From Longispora albida DSM 44784 (lineage in GTDB: Bacteria > Actinomycetota > Actinomycetes > Mycobacteriales > Micromonosporaceae), in contig NZ_KB903813.1 of assembly GCF_000379825.1 (NCBI RefSeq), positions 262,292-326,291 of the forward strand: DNA of 64,000 bases, read 5' to 3'. Positions 35,122 through 44,910 of this stretch are shown here, one piece after another. Made by a program: the position numbers and the translations under genes. Each line of letters opens with the position of its first letter. Position 1 is the first letter of the stretch. Under the pieces are notes generated by a model that searched no databases, was not told the origin of the DNA, and saw only the letters and a program-made list of their open reading frames with translations.

Positions 35122-36588
35122 CTAGGAGGACGGACGGTGCTCGCGACGCGGGCCGCTGCTGCGGAAACCGCCCGGCTGGCCGCCGTCCCGGTACGGACGG
35201 TGCCCGCCGTCACGCGGTGCGCTGTCCCGCGAGCCCCGGTACTCGGTGCGGGGCCGGTCGTCGCGCGGACGGTCGTCCCGCGCGCCCCGGTATCCGCCAC
35301 GCGGGCCGCCGTCGCGGTAACCGCCCTCACGGCGGAAACCACCCCGGCGCGGGCCACGCTGCTGGCGCTGCTCACGCGGGTCGGGGACGGTGGTCGGCTC
35401 GTAGCTGGGCTTGCTGGCCCCGGTGATCTCGGTCAGCTGGGCGTCGCCGGGGCGGACCCGGGTCTCGGTCGGCTTGACGCCGGCCTTGTCCATCAGCTGG
35501 CTGATCGACCGGCGCTGCTTCGGCAGGCCGAGCGTGACGACCCGGCCGGACTCGCCGGCCCGTGCCGTACGGCCGGCGCGGTGCAGGTAGTCCTTCGGGT
35601 CGTGCGGCGGGTCGACGTGCACGACGAGCGAGACGTTGTCGACGTGGATGCCCCGGGCCGCCACGTCGGTGGCGACGAGGACGTTCACGACGCCGTCCTT
35701 GAACTGGGCCAGCGTGCGGGTCCGCAGGCCCTGCGGCTTGCCGCCGTGCAGGCCGACAGCCTTGACGCCGGCCTGGAGGAGCTGGTCGGTGACCCGGTCG
35801 ACAGCCATCTGGGTACGCACGAAGAGGATCGTGCGGCCCTCGCGGTTGGCGATCTCGGCGACCACGGAGAACTTCTCCTGCGGCGGGACCAGCAGGACGT
35901 GGTGGTCCATCGTGTCGACGGTGGCCACCGGCGGCGCGATCGAGTGCGTGACCGGGTCGACCATGTACTTCTTCACGATCCTGTCCACGTCACCGTCAAG
36001 GGTGGCGGAGAACAGCAGCCGCTGGCCATGCTTCGGGGTCTGGTCGAGCAGGGCCATGACGTCGTCCTGGAAGCCCATGTCGCACATCTGGTCGGCCTCG
36101 TCGAGGACGGAGATCTCGACCTCTGACAGGTCGCAGACACCCCGCTCGCACAGGTCGGACAGGCGGCCGGGCGTGGCGACCAGGACCTCGGTGCCCCGGC
36201 GGAGCGCGTCGATCTGCCGGTCGTACTTCACACCGCCGACGGCGGTGCGGACCCGCAGGCGCAGCGAACGACCCAGCGGCTCGAGCGCGTCGGCGACCTG
36301 CATCGCCAGCTCGCGGGTCGGGACCATGATCAGGGACAGGGGCTTGTGCGGCGTCGCGGTACGGCCGGCCAGCCGGGCCAGCACGGGCAGGCCGAAGGCC
36401 AGCGTCTTGCCGGAACCGGTGGAGGCGCGGCCCAGCACGTCGTAGCCGGACAAAGCGTCGGGAATAGCGACATTCTGGATAGCGAACGGCGCTTCGATGC
36501 CACGGGCAGCGAGCGCGGAGATCAGACTTGCGGGCAGGCCAAGTTCAGCGAAGGACAACGGAAACCTTCCGGATAACGGGCGCGTCAC
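35122..36588 (-). CDS. DEAD-box RNA helicase with Arg/Gly-rich tail
   Basis: A 488-residue ATP-dependent RNA helicase. Motifs in order: Q motif (PFAIQ), I (ASTGSGKT), Ia (PTRELA), Ib (TPGR), II (DEAD inside SVLDEADQM), III (SAT), IV-V (ATDVAARGIHV) and VI (HRAGRTARAG). A 90-residue C-terminal tail of RGG/RDD-type repeats should bind RNA. It probably unwinds structured RNA in ribosome assembly or mRNA turnover. The GTG at 36588 is preferred, with GGAGG 10 bases upstream; a TTG at 36558 with GGAAGG 6 bases upstream is equally plausible. The tail is encoded next to the terminator at 35074-35113. Confidence 0.95.
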   Translation of the reverse strand: MTRPLSGRFPLSFAELGLPASLISALAARGIEAPFAIQNVAIPDALSGYDVLGRASTGSGKTLAFGLPVLARLAGRTATPHKPLSLIMVPTRELAMQVADALEPLGRSLRLRVRTAVGGVKYDRQIDALRRGTEVLVATPGRLSDLCERGVCDLSEVEISVLDEADQMCDMGFQDDVMALLDQTPKHGQRLLFSATLDGDVDRIVKKYMVDPVTHSIAPPVATVDTMDHHVLLVPPQEKFSVVAEIANREGRTILFVRTQMAVDRVTDQLLQAGVKAVGLHGGKPQGLRTRTLAQFKDGVVNVLVATDVAARGIHVDNVSLVVHVDPPHDPKDYLHRAGRTARAGESGRVVTLGLPKQRRSISQLMDKAGVKPTETRVRPGDAQLTEITGASKPSYEPTTVPDPREQRQQRGPRRGGFRREGGYRDGGPRGGYRGARDDRPRDDRPRTEYRGSRDSAPRDGGHRPYRDGGQPGGFRSSGPRREHRPSS

Positions 36589-36805
36589 CCAGGAGAGACC
36601 TCCGTGTCCGGCTTCCGTGTGAAGGAACCAGGACTGCGAGCCCCTGCGACGCCTGAAATATGCGCCGGCTGGCAGACGAGCCAGGGCATGCGGACACGCA
36701 CGCCGTCGACATGATGAACCAAGTCTAGCCGAACGCCCGGATAACCCGCTCCGCCCCGTGACGCAGGTGACTGTGACCTCGGTGACCACGGGGCAGGATG
36801 GCGGG

Positions 36806-37930
36806 ATGAGCACCCCCTCGAACCCTCTCGCCCAGCACACCCTCGCCGAGTTACGGCAGCGGCGGAGCATCAAGTGGCGCGGGTACCCCGACGACGTCCT
36901 CCCGCTCTGGGTCGCCGAGATGGACACCTCGCCGGCCGAGCCGATCAGGGAGGCGCTGGCCGGGGCGCTGGCGCGCGGCGACCTCGGGTACTCGACCCGG
37001 GCCGGGGTGCCGGAGGCGTTCGCCGCGTTCGCGGAGAAGCGGTACGGCTGGGCCGTCGACCCGGGGCAGGTCTGGCTCACGCCCAACGTGATGCTGGGCG
37101 TCGCCGAGGTCCTGCGGCACGTCACAGAGCCGGGCGACGGCGTGGTCATCAACCCGCCGGTGTACCCGCCGTTCTTCCACTACATCCCCGACAGTGGCCG
37201 GCGGATCGTCGAGTCGCCGCTGACCTGTGTGGACGGCTGCTGGCAGATCGACATCGAGCGGCTCGAACGGGACTTCGCGGCCGGAGCCAAGGCGTACCTG
37301 CTGTGCAATCCGCAGAACCCGACCGGCGTCGCGTACAGCAGGGAGACGCTGATGGCGATCGCGGAGCTGGCTGACCGGTACAACATCAGGGTTCTGGTGG
37401 ACGAGATCCACGCGCCCCTGACCTACGCGGAGACCCGGCACATTCCCTTCCGGAGCCTCGACGTGCCGGCGGCGCGGCGGGCCGTGGTCTTCCACTCGGC
37501 CTCGAAGGCGTGGAACCTGGCCGGGCTGACGGCCGCCCTGATCGTCGGCGAGGACCTGCCGATCGCGGAGAACTTCACCGACGCTGTCGGCCACCTCGGC
37601 GTGTTCGCGACGGAGGCGGCCTTCCTGCACGGCCTGCCCTGGCTGGAGTCGCTCGTCGACGGCCTCGACGCCAACCGGAAACTGCTCGCCGAGCTGCTCC
37701 CTGAGACCATCGGCTACACGATGCCGTCGGCGACCTACCTGGCCTGGCTGGACTGCTCGCGGCTCGGCCTGGCCGACCCGGCGGCGGTCTTCCTCGAACG
37801 CGGCCGGGTGGCCTTCAGCGGCGGCGCGGCCTTCGGCTCCGGCAGCCATGTCCGGCTCAACCTCGCCACGTCGCCGGAGATCCTCACCGAGGGCGTCCGC
37901 CGGCTGCGGAACGCCCTGACCGCTGGCTAG
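36806..37930 (+). CDS. MalY/PatB-type PLP-dependent C-S lyase
   Basis: A 374-residue fold-type I aminotransferase-like enzyme. The PLP lysine is Lys234 in HSASKAWNLAGLTAA, with LPLWVAEMD, NPQNPTG and VDEIHAPL all typical of the MalY/PatB group. It probably splits cystathionine or cysteine conjugates to pyruvate, ammonia and a thiol; an aminotransferase role is the alternative. The stop overlaps the convergent proline-rich gene by 4 bases (CTAG). No operon partner. Confidence 0.92.
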   Translation: MSTPSNPLAQHTLAELRQRRSIKWRGYPDDVLPLWVAEMDTSPAEPIREALAGALARGDLGYSTRAGVPEAFAAFAEKRYGWAVDPGQVWLTPNVMLGVAEVLRHVTEPGDGVVINPPVYPPFFHYIPDSGRRIVESPLTCVDGCWQIDIERLERDFAAGAKAYLLCNPQNPTGVAYSRETLMAIAELADRYNIRVLVDEIHAPLTYAETRHIPFRSLDVPAARRAVVFHSASKAWNLAGLTAALIVGEDLPIAENFTDAVGHLGVFATEAAFLHGLPWLESLVDGLDANRKLLAELLPETIGYTMPSATYLAWLDCSRLGLADPAAVFLERGRVAFSGGAAFGSGSHVRLNLATSPEILTEGVRRLRNALTAG

Positions 37931-40900
37931 CGGAACAGGCTGTCGATCAGGCTCGGCAGGAAGAAGAACGCTGCCACACCCAGGCCGATCATGACCGACA
38001 GGACCGCTGCCAGAACCACGATCACCTTGCGGTTACTCGCGTTCTCCGGCTCGCTGGTCTGCCCAGCCCGCATGATCTGGCCGGTCAGCGAGTTGGTCAT
38101 CTCCAGCGGGTCGGAGACCGGGATCGAAGAGCCATAGACGGTACCGCGCTGCGGTGCGCCCGGCTGCGCAGGCACGTTCGACAACGGCACCGAGGCCCGG
38201 CCGTACACCGTCCCCCTGGCCGGGGGCTCGGCTGGCGGCTTGGCATCAGAACCCCAGGCCGGAGCCCCCGGAGCGGCCGGTGCCGACATCGGCTCGGCTG
38301 ACACCCGGGTGGTCGGGATCGCGTACTGCGCAGCGACCCGCGTCGTCGGGATGACCGGAGCCGGAGCGGCCTCGGCCTCCTGCGCGGCCGGACCGGCCGG
38401 ACCACGCCGAGGCGGAGCCTCATGCCCGCGGTCCCCGCTGAACGAAGCCCCGCCGGGCGACTCCGGCGGCCACTCCTGCCCTGCGGCCCCGAACGACGAA
38501 GGCGTCTGGAACTGCTGCTGAGGCTGCTGCCCGGGCGGCGGAGGTGGCGTCCCCTGCTGCTGGGCGAAGTCATGCCAGGCCGGAGCCTGCGCCGGTGCTT
38601 GCGACGGCATGGCGTTGGGCGCCGGCCACTGGTCCTGTGCTGGTGGTGCTGAGGCTGGTGGTGCGCTGGGTGGTGCCCAGTGCTGCTGGGGCATGCCCTG
38701 GGGCGGGGTACCGGGAGCTTGCTGCCACTGCTGTGCCGGGGCCCCGGAGACGGGTGCTGGCGGGGCGCTCTGCGGGGTTGGGGCCGGCCACTGGTCCTGG
38801 GGGACTGGGACGGCGCCGTGGGCTGGCCACTGGTTCTGAGGCGCCGGGGCGCCGCCGGGGGCTGGCCACTGGTCCTGTGCTGGTGGTGCTGAGGCTGGTG
38901 GGGCGCTGGGTGGTGCCCAGTGCTGCTGGGGCATGCCCTGCGGCGGAGTTCCGGGAGCCTGCTGCCACTGCTGTGCCGGGGCTCCGGAAACGGGTGCAGG
39001 CGGGGCGCTGTTCGGCGCGGGCCACTGCTGCTGCGGCTGGGCGGCGGGCATGCCCTGCGGCGGAGTACCCGGGGCTGGCCACTGGTCGGCGGCCGGGGAG
39101 GTAGCCGGTTGCGCCCACTGCTGCTGGGGCATGCCCTGCGGCGGGGTACCGGGAGCCTGCTGCCACTGCTGCGCCGGGGCTCCGGAGTCGGGTGCAGGCT
39201 GGCCCTGCCAGTGGTCGGCGGGCGGCTGGGGCATCGGAGCTGGCGGCGGTGCGTACGCGGGCGGCGCGGACTGGACAGGCGGAGCCGAGTACACGGGCGG
39301 GGCCGAGATCGGGTCGGGTGCTGGCACGGCGGGCTGCTGCTCGGCTGCCCGGTACACCCGGGGCTGCGCGGCGATCGCCACAGCCAGTGCTTCCTCGGCC
39401 GAAACGGCGGCACCGGCAACGCGAGCCGAACCGCGAGCTGGGCTGGCGGTGGCTGGTACGGCGGGCTGTTCAGCCTCGGAAGGCATCGCGGCGGCGGGCG
39501 TCTCCGTACCCCACGGCTGAGCATCAGCAGCCGGGGCCGGGAGTCCACTGGGGACGGCTTGCTCGGCCTCGGCGGGGCTCGAACCATTCCACTGGCCGGC
39601 TGGTTCCGGATCGAGCGCCGACGGCTGCGACGGCCACTGCTCGGCGGCGGACTCGGATGCCGGAGCTTGCTGTGCGGCCGGCTCGGCCGGAGACCACGGC
39701 TCGGGCTGCGCGGTCTCCCACTGGCCGGACGACTGGGCGTGCGCCGACCCGGAAGCGGGCGGCCACTGGCTGTCGTCCTGCGTCACCACGGCAGGAGCGG
39801 GCTCCGGCTCCGCGAGGGCCTGCGGGGCATCAAGCTGCACCGGAGCACTGGCGAGCTGTGCGGGATCCGCGACAGCCGGAGGCTCGCCCGGCGGGTTGTG
39901 CAGCGGCCAGTCGGGCGGAGCCGGCAGGTTCTGCTCGGGCTGCTCGGACCCGGCGGGGTCATCCAGCGGCGAGCCGACCGAAGCAGGCTCCCAAGCGGGC
40001 GCGGCCGGAGGCGCGTCATCGAGCGGCGTGCTCACCGCGGCAGGCTCCCAGGCAGGCGCGGCCGGAGGCGCGTCATCGAGCGGAGTACTTGCTGCGGCAG
40101 GCTCCCAGGCGGGTGCGGCCGGAGGCACGTCGTCGAGCGGCATGGCGGCGCTGGCCGGGATCGGCTCACGCACAGGCAGCGGGCGAACGGGTGCAGCCGG
40201 GGCCGGATCATCCAGGGCGCTGACGGGTGCGGCGGGCTCCCACGGCTGGCTGGGCTGGTCGTCCACAGGGGACGCCGGCTCGGAGCCGGTCTCGGCTGTG
40301 CTCGGGCTCCACTTGGCGGCGAACGCTGCCCACGGTGTATCGGCCTGGGGCTGGTCGGCTGCGGGCTCCGGCTCTGGCGCTGGGTCCAAGATGGACGACG
40401 CGGCAGGCTCCCACGAGGCGGCCGGGGGCGCTTCTGGTACCGGAGGGGCGGAAACGGGCTGCTGCTCCAGCACCGGGGCGGGCTCGGGTGAGAACGCGAC
40501 CGGCTCCGGCAGGGGATCGGCAGGCTGGAGGGGCGGGACCTCGCCGGAACGGTACACAGTGGGCTGTCCCGGGACCGACGACATCGCGCCGTCGTGGATG
40601 ATCGCGCCCGGCACCGTCGCCCGGCCCACGGCAGGCGCCGAATCCGGCACCTCGGCAGGCGAATGCGGAACGAACCGGTCGGCCGAGACGGACGTCAACG
40701 GCTTCGGCTCCGGTACCTCGGTGGCGACCGGCGGCTGATCGTCCCACCCGGCAGCCGGGCTCGCAGCAGGACTGGCCGAGGACCACGGCGACTCGTCGGC
40801 CGGGGGGAAACCAGCGCCGGAGACCGGGACCGGGGCCAGGTCTGCCGGGGGCGCCCACGGATCCCCGGCTGGGGCCGCGACGGCAGCCGGAGCAGGCTCG

Positions 40901-41937
40901 GGCTCGGCGGCGGGCGGGGTCGTGCTCGCAGCGGGGGCCGGATCCGGGTCGAAGCCCCAGATCGCATCGCCGTCGGCCGGGAGGTCGGGCAGCTCGTACG
41001 CCTCCGGCAGGTCGTCCTCGACCACGTCCGGGATCACCGTGCCGACCGGCGGCAGGTCCTCCATCGGCGGCAGGCCCGAGTCGCTGGCGGCCGAGCTGTC
41101 GACCTGCGGCCTGGCCAGCCCGGCGGCCGGCTGCTCGTCCTCCGAAGTGGACGGTGGTGGGGCGAAGCCCGGGTCGGGGCTGGCCGGCAACGGGGGGAAC
41201 TGGTCGTCCACCGGGTCAGAACCAGCGGCCGGCGGCGGGAACTCGCCGGGGATGACGGCCATCGGGGAGGAGAAGGACTCCGCAGGTACAGAGGAGAAGT
41301 CACCTGACCCCGCAGGAACCGGCGGAAAATCCTCAGGCCGGGAGTGCGCAGACGCGGCGAACTCACCAGGCGCAGCCGGCCCGGCAGCGGAGAACTCACC
41401 CGGAACAGCCGAACTCGGAGCTGAGAAGTCCCCAGGGACAGCGGAGCTAGGAGCTGAGTACTCACCCGGAACAGTCGAACTTGGCGAAGAGAAGTCGCCC
41501 GGGGCAGCCGAACTCGGCGCCGAGAAGTCACCAGGGACAGCCGAACTCGGGGCGGAGTACTCACCCGGCACGTTCGAGTTGGGGGCCGAGTAGGAGCCGG
41601 GGGCGACGTGGCCCGGGGCCGAGAACTCGCCCGGGGCAGCGGAACCCGGGGCCGGGAACTCGCCGGGGACGACGGAGCCCGGGGCGGAGAATCCCTGTCC
41701 CGGGAACGAGTCCGGGGCTGGTGCGTAGGCCGGCGGGGGCGCGTAGTGGCCCGGGGCGCCGTCCACAGGGGACGTATGGCCGGGAGGCGGCGGGTAGTGG
41801 CCAGCCGGGTCTGGCCCACCGCGGAGCGGAGGCCAGGTCGGCGGGTTGCCCCGGCCGACCGGGCTGGCGCAGCGCGGGCAGGCGGTAGCTTCAGCCGAGA
41901 TGACGGCTCCGCAGGCCAAGCACCGTTCGTCGTTCAC
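37927..41937 (-). CDS. Giant Pro/Ala-rich zinc-ribbon membrane protein
   Basis: A 1336-residue protein of unknown function. It opens with a zinc ribbon (CLACGAVISAEATACPRC), continues with about 1250 residues dominated by Pro, Ala, Ser, Gln and Glu in imperfect repeats (PGEFSAPSS-like units early; APAWEPAAxSTPLDDAPP units in the middle; QWQQAPGTPPQGMPQQ units late), and ends with one membrane segment (VIVVLAAVLSVMIGLGVAAFF) and a short tail. It is probably anchored by the C-terminal segment with the disordered part in the cytosol. The GTG at 41937 has GGAGGG 7 bases upstream. The repeats are recently duplicated at DNA level (38624-39009). Confidence 0.82.
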   Translation of the reverse strand: MNDERCLACGAVISAEATACPRCASPVGRGNPPTWPPLRGGPDPAGHYPPPPGHTSPVDGAPGHYAPPPAYAPAPDSFPGQGFSAPGSVVPGEFPAPGSAAPGEFSAPGHVAPGSYSAPNSNVPGEYSAPSSAVPGDFSAPSSAAPGDFSSPSSTVPGEYSAPSSAVPGDFSAPSSAVPGEFSAAGPAAPGEFAASAHSRPEDFPPVPAGSGDFSSVPAESFSSPMAVIPGEFPPPAAGSDPVDDQFPPLPASPDPGFAPPPSTSEDEQPAAGLARPQVDSSAASDSGLPPMEDLPPVGTVIPDVVEDDLPEAYELPDLPADGDAIWGFDPDPAPAASTTPPAAEPEPAPAAVAAPAGDPWAPPADLAPVPVSGAGFPPADESPWSSASPAASPAAGWDDQPPVATEVPEPKPLTSVSADRFVPHSPAEVPDSAPAVGRATVPGAIIHDGAMSSVPGQPTVYRSGEVPPLQPADPLPEPVAFSPEPAPVLEQQPVSAPPVPEAPPAASWEPAASSILDPAPEPEPAADQPQADTPWAAFAAKWSPSTAETGSEPASPVDDQPSQPWEPAAPVSALDDPAPAAPVRPLPVREPIPASAAMPLDDVPPAAPAWEPAAASTPLDDAPPAAPAWEPAAVSTPLDDAPPAAPAWEPASVGSPLDDPAGSEQPEQNLPAPPDWPLHNPPGEPPAVADPAQLASAPVQLDAPQALAEPEPAPAVVTQDDSQWPPASGSAHAQSSGQWETAQPEPWSPAEPAAQQAPASESAAEQWPSQPSALDPEPAGQWNGSSPAEAEQAVPSGLPAPAADAQPWGTETPAAAMPSEAEQPAVPATASPARGSARVAGAAVSAEEALAVAIAAQPRVYRAAEQQPAVPAPDPISAPPVYSAPPVQSAPPAYAPPPAPMPQPPADHWQGQPAPDSGAPAQQWQQAPGTPPQGMPQQQWAQPATSPAADQWPAPGTPPQGMPAAQPQQQWPAPNSAPPAPVSGAPAQQWQQAPGTPPQGMPQQHWAPPSAPPASAPPAQDQWPAPGGAPAPQNQWPAHGAVPVPQDQWPAPTPQSAPPAPVSGAPAQQWQQAPGTPPQGMPQQHWAPPSAPPASAPPAQDQWPAPNAMPSQAPAQAPAWHDFAQQQGTPPPPPGQQPQQQFQTPSSFGAAGQEWPPESPGGASFSGDRGHEAPPRRGPAGPAAQEAEAAPAPVIPTTRVAAQYAIPTTRVSAEPMSAPAAPGAPAWGSDAKPPAEPPARGTVYGRASVPLSNVPAQPGAPQRGTVYGSSIPVSDPLEMTNSLTGQIMRAGQTSEPENASNRKVIVVLAAVLSVMIGLGVAAFFFLPSLIDSLFR
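38624..39009. repeat. 146-bp direct repeat pair inside the proline-rich gene
   Basis: Positions 38624-38769 and 38864-39009 are nearly identical, with a 240-base period, and a third partial copy lies at 39119-39201. Each encodes the PGTPPQGMPQQHWAPPSAPP-type unit. The period is a multiple of three, so copy number can change without breaking the frame. Confidence 0.8.
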
Positions 41938-42036
41938 TTCGAGCCCTCCCCGCAGCCGAGCGCTCGCCCATTCTGACACGGATCGACAATGCTCTTCGAC
42001 GTTGTATCAGCGGCGATGTGACATGGCTGTGAATAA

Positions 42037-43443
42037 CTACCCGGCGCTGGGTGAAACAGGCGCCGGGGCTGGCGTCGCAGACGGTACAGCAGGCGATCCA
42101 CTCGGGGACGGGGCTGGGCTCGGCGAGGCCGGCCCGGAGGGCGACGGACTCGGCGAAGGCGACGGGGACGGGCTGGGCGACGGCGAGGGAGACGGGCTCG
42201 GGGAGGGGCTCGGGCTCGGCGACGGCGAGGGAGAAGGGCTGGGCGAAGGCGACGGGGAAGGCGAGGGGGACGGCGTCGGCGTCGGTACCGGGGTGGTCGG
42301 CGTGGGAGTGGGCTTCGGGGCCGGCGCCGGGTTGTGGTTCACGGCCGGGAGGACGCGGGTGATCGCGTACACGCTCGACGGGGAGAACTTCGACAGCCGG
42401 ACGGTCGCGCCGGAGTACGGAGCCTCGATGATCCAGCCGTCGCCGACGTACATCACCACGTGGTGGATGAGGGCCGGGTCGACGGAGTTGTTGTAGAAGA
42501 CCAGGTCGCCGGGCAGCGCGTTGCGCGTCGTGACCGGGCTGGTCTCCCGGTACTGGGTGGCGGCGAAGTGGGTCAGCACCGGGCCGCCGACCTCGCGGTA
42601 CGCGTCGAGCACGAGACCGGAGCAGTCGTAGGTGTCCGGGCCCTGCGAGCCGAGCACGTACGGCTTGCCGAGCTGCTGGAGCGCGAAGTTCACCGCGGCC
42701 TTCGCCTTCGGGTTGGCCTCCAGCCCGTCGGTGTTGACGCCGGTGCGGGACAGGATCTCGATGGCCTGGTCGCGGAGCAGCTGGGCCTCGGTGCTGACCT
42801 GCTTCTTGGCCTCCTGCTCGGCCTTCCACTGCCTGTCCAGCTCGGCGAGCGTCGCGCTGTGCTCGTCGTACTGCTTCTTGAGCTCGGTGACGCGGGTGCG
42901 GGCCTGCTGGTCGGCCGACGCCGCCTCGGTCTTCGCTGTGCTGGTCTCGGTCGCCTTGCGCTGGGCCGCCTGGTACTCGCGGGCGGTGTTCGTGGCCCTG
43001 CTCTCGTGCTGCGGGCTGCCGCCGACGCCGGGGGCGAGCTTGCTCAGGTCGCGCAGGTCGCCGCTCAGCGGGCCGAAGGGCTGGTAGACCGTCGAGTCCT
43101 TGTACGTGTTGGCCGCGGCCTCCGAGGCCTGCTTCTCCAGCGTCTCCAGCTCGGCGGTCGCGGTGCGGTGGTCCTCGGTGGCGCTGATCAGGGTCGCGCC
43201 GGTGGTCTCCGCGTGGGCCTGGGCCTGGAGGAGCTGCTGGCCGAGGAGCTGCACGGTCGCGGTCTCCGCGTCGAGCCGGCTCTTGAGGTCCGAGGTGGCT
43301 GTCGTGGTGCCCGCTGCCACGCCGGGCGGGCGGGCGCCGGAGTCCGGAACGGAAAGTCCTGGCTCGGCTGCGGAGGGTGAACTAAATGCTAAGACCCCGA
43401 GAAGGGCGCAGGCCAGAAGATAGGCCGCTTTCCGGAGTCGCAT
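42037..43443 (-). CDS. Secreted NlpC/P60 peptidoglycan hydrolase with SP-repeat tail
   Basis: A 468-residue exported protein: signal peptide (cleavage near SPSAAEP), a long coiled coil (about 50-250), an NlpC/P60 domain with catalytic Cys274 (YDCSGLV) and histidine in [10 protein letters not shown], then a tail of about 95 residues made mostly of Ser-Pro dipeptides. It should cut stem peptides in the cell wall; the coiled coil is expected to hold the active site closed until activated, as in RipA-like proteins, and the SP tail probably spans or binds the wall. The gene is transcribed alone, divergent from mqnE. Confidence 0.92.
   Translation of the reverse strand: MRLRKAAYLLACALLGVLAFSSPSAAEPGLSVPDSGARPPGVAAGTTTATSDLKSRLDAETATVQLLGQQLLQAQAHAETTGATLISATEDHRTATAELETLEKQASEAAANTYKDSTVYQPFGPLSGDLRDLSKLAPGVGGSPQHESRATNTAREYQAAQRKATETSTAKTEAASADQQARTRVTELKKQYDEHSATLAELDRQWKAEQEAKKQVSTEAQLLRDQAIEILSRTGVNTDGLEANPKAKAAVNFALQQLGKPYVLGSQGPDTYDCSGLVLDAYREVGGPVLTHFAATQYRETSPVTTRNALPGDLVFYNNSVDPALIHHVVMYVGDGWIIEAPYSGATVRLSKFSPSSVYAITRVLPAVNHNPAPAPKPTPTPTTPVPTPTPSPSPSPSPSPSPSPSPSPSPSPSPSPSPSPSPSPSPSPSPSPSPSGPASPSPAPSPSGSPAVPSATPAPAPVSPSAG
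42136..42273. repeat. Ser-Pro dipeptide-coding tandem repeat
   Basis: A roughly 140-base GC-rich tract of 6-base units (read on the minus strand as codons for Ser-Pro) forms most of the C-terminal tail of the NlpC/P60 protein. Boundaries are approximate. Such tracts often vary in length between strains. Confidence 0.7.
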
Positions 43444-43672
43444 GTGTCCCCCTGCATTTCCAGCACTGCCGACCTGAACACCTTACGGAAGGCGTACGTG
43501 CGGCACCAGACCCCGCAATCGGGCGGAAACAGCACCAGCCAGGGCGGAAGAGGCGGGGTACTGCGGAGAAGTCCACGAAGGTGCCACGCGGAGTTCACGG
43601 GACGGCCGCCCAACCCTGCGCGAACGGGCAACACCGGCAAAGCCCCGAGGCACCGGCCGATCCGCCCCGACG

Positions 43673-43678
43673 TACCCT
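43673..43678 (+). promoter_or_regulatory. TACCCT -10-like hexamer before mqnE
   Basis: TACCCT ends 6 bases before the mqnE ATG, matching the spacing seen before mqnA, mqnC and ubiX. It suggests a leaderless or very short-leader transcript. Confidence 0.45.
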
Positions 43679-43684
43679 CGGGGA

Positions 43685-44854
43685 ATGGACGCCGGACTCA
43701 AGCGTGAACTGGAAGCCAAGGTCTATGCGGGGGAGCGCCTGTCCCGCGCCGACGGTGAGGCGCTGTACGCCTGCGACGACCTGGCCTGGCTGGGCCGTCT
43801 CGCGCACCACAGGCGGACGGAGCTCAACGGCGAGGACGTGATGTTCAATGTGAACCGTCACCTCAACCTGACGAACGTCTGCTCGGCGTCCTGCGCGTAC
43901 TGCTCGTTCCAGCGCAAGCCTGGCGAGAAGGACGCGTACACGATGCGGGTCGAGGAAGCCGTCCGTCTCGCGAAGGAGATGGAGAACGAACAGCTCACCG
44001 AGCTGCACATCGTCAACGGCCTGCACCCGACGCTGCCGTGGAAGTACTACCCGCGGGTCCTGCGCGAGCTGAAGGCCGCGCTGCCCGGCGTGAAGCTCAA
44101 GGCCTTCACCGCGACCGAGGTGCAGTGGTTCGAGAAGATCTCCGGCCTGCCTGCCACCGAGATCCTGGACGAGCTGATGGACGCCGGCCTGGAGTCGCTG
44201 ACCGGCGGTGGCGCCGAGATCTTCGACTGGGAGGTCCGCCAGCACATCGTCGACCACGACTGCCACTGGGAGGACTGGTCGCGGATCCACCGCCTCGCGC
44301 ACGAGAAGGGCCTGAAGACCCCGGCGACCATGCTCTACGGGCACATCGAGGAGCCCAGGCACCGGGTCGACCACGTGATGCGGCTGCGTGAGCTGCAGGA
44401 CGAGACCGGCGGCTTCGTCGTCTTCATCCCGCTGCGCTACCAGCACGACTTCGTGGACTCGAAGGACGGCATCATCCGCAACAAGCTCCAGGCCCGGACG
44501 ACGATGGCCAGCCCGGCCGAGTCGCTGAAGACGTTCGCCGTGTCCCGGCTGATGTTCGACAACGTCCCGCACGTGAAGAACTTCTGGGTCATGCACGGGG
44601 TGTCGCTGGCCCAGCTCAGCCTCAACTACGGCGTGGACGACCTGGACGGCTCGGTGGTCGAGTACAAGATCACGCATGACGCCGACGACTACGGCACGCC
44701 GAACAAGATGAACCGCGAGGACCTGATGGAACTCATCAGGGACGCCGGGTTCCGCCCGGTGGAGCGCAACACCCGCTACGAGGTGGTCAGGACCTTCGAC
44801 AAGGGCCCCAGCCTCGCCGAGCGCCGCTCCGAGCCCCAGCAGGTCTGGGCGTAA
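43685..44854 (+). CDS. mqnE: Aminofutalosine synthase MqnE
   Basis: A 389-residue radical SAM enzyme that adds adenosine from SAM to 3-[(1-carboxyvinyl)oxy]benzoate (the MqnA product), giving aminofutalosine. The 4Fe-4S cluster cysteines are Cys66, Cys70 and Cys73 (CSASCAYC), preceded by HLNLTNV; other family signatures are LTGGGAEIFDWEVR and YGHIEEPRHRVDH. The length is normal. It is a single gene with a TACCCT box just upstream and a perfect palindromic terminator downstream. MqnA lies at 52190 and MqnC at 62212. Confidence 0.96.
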   Translation: MDAGLKRELEAKVYAGERLSRADGEALYACDDLAWLGRLAHHRRTELNGEDVMFNVNRHLNLTNVCSASCAYCSFQRKPGEKDAYTMRVEEAVRLAKEMENEQLTELHIVNGLHPTLPWKYYPRVLRELKAALPGVKLKAFTATEVQWFEKISGLPATEILDELMDAGLESLTGGGAEIFDWEVRQHIVDHDCHWEDWSRIHRLAHEKGLKTPATMLYGHIEEPRHRVDHVMRLRELQDETGGFVVFIPLRYQHDFVDSKDGIIRNKLQARTTMASPAESLKTFAVSRLMFDNVPHVKNFWVMHGVSLAQLSLNYGVDDLDGSVVEYKITHDADDYGTPNKMNREDLMELIRDAGFRPVERNTRYEVVRTFDKGPSLAERRSEPQQVWA

Positions 44855-44861
44855 GCGAGAT

Positions 44862-44905
44862 CGTGGGACCCCTCATGCTGCTATAGCAGCATGAGGGGTC
44901 CCACG
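44862..44905. terminator. Perfect 44-bp palindromic terminator
   Basis: 22 bases (starting CGTGGGACCCC) are followed directly by their exact reverse complement, with GCTATAGC at the centre. It lies between the convergent mqnE and DUF1304 genes and should end transcription from both sides. Confidence 0.85.
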
Positions 44906-44910
44906 ACCAG

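Noticed and set aside
38560-39201. Regular repeats that could suggest a CRISPR array
   Set aside because: Units are imperfect, long, in frame and without spacers; they encode peptide repeats of the Pro/Ala-rich protein.
43444-43684. Possible c-di-AMP (ydaO-type) riboswitch upstream of the NlpC/P60 gene
   Set aside because: Such switches often precede wall hydrolase genes in actinomycetes, but I could not find the conserved core sequences in this 241-base gap.
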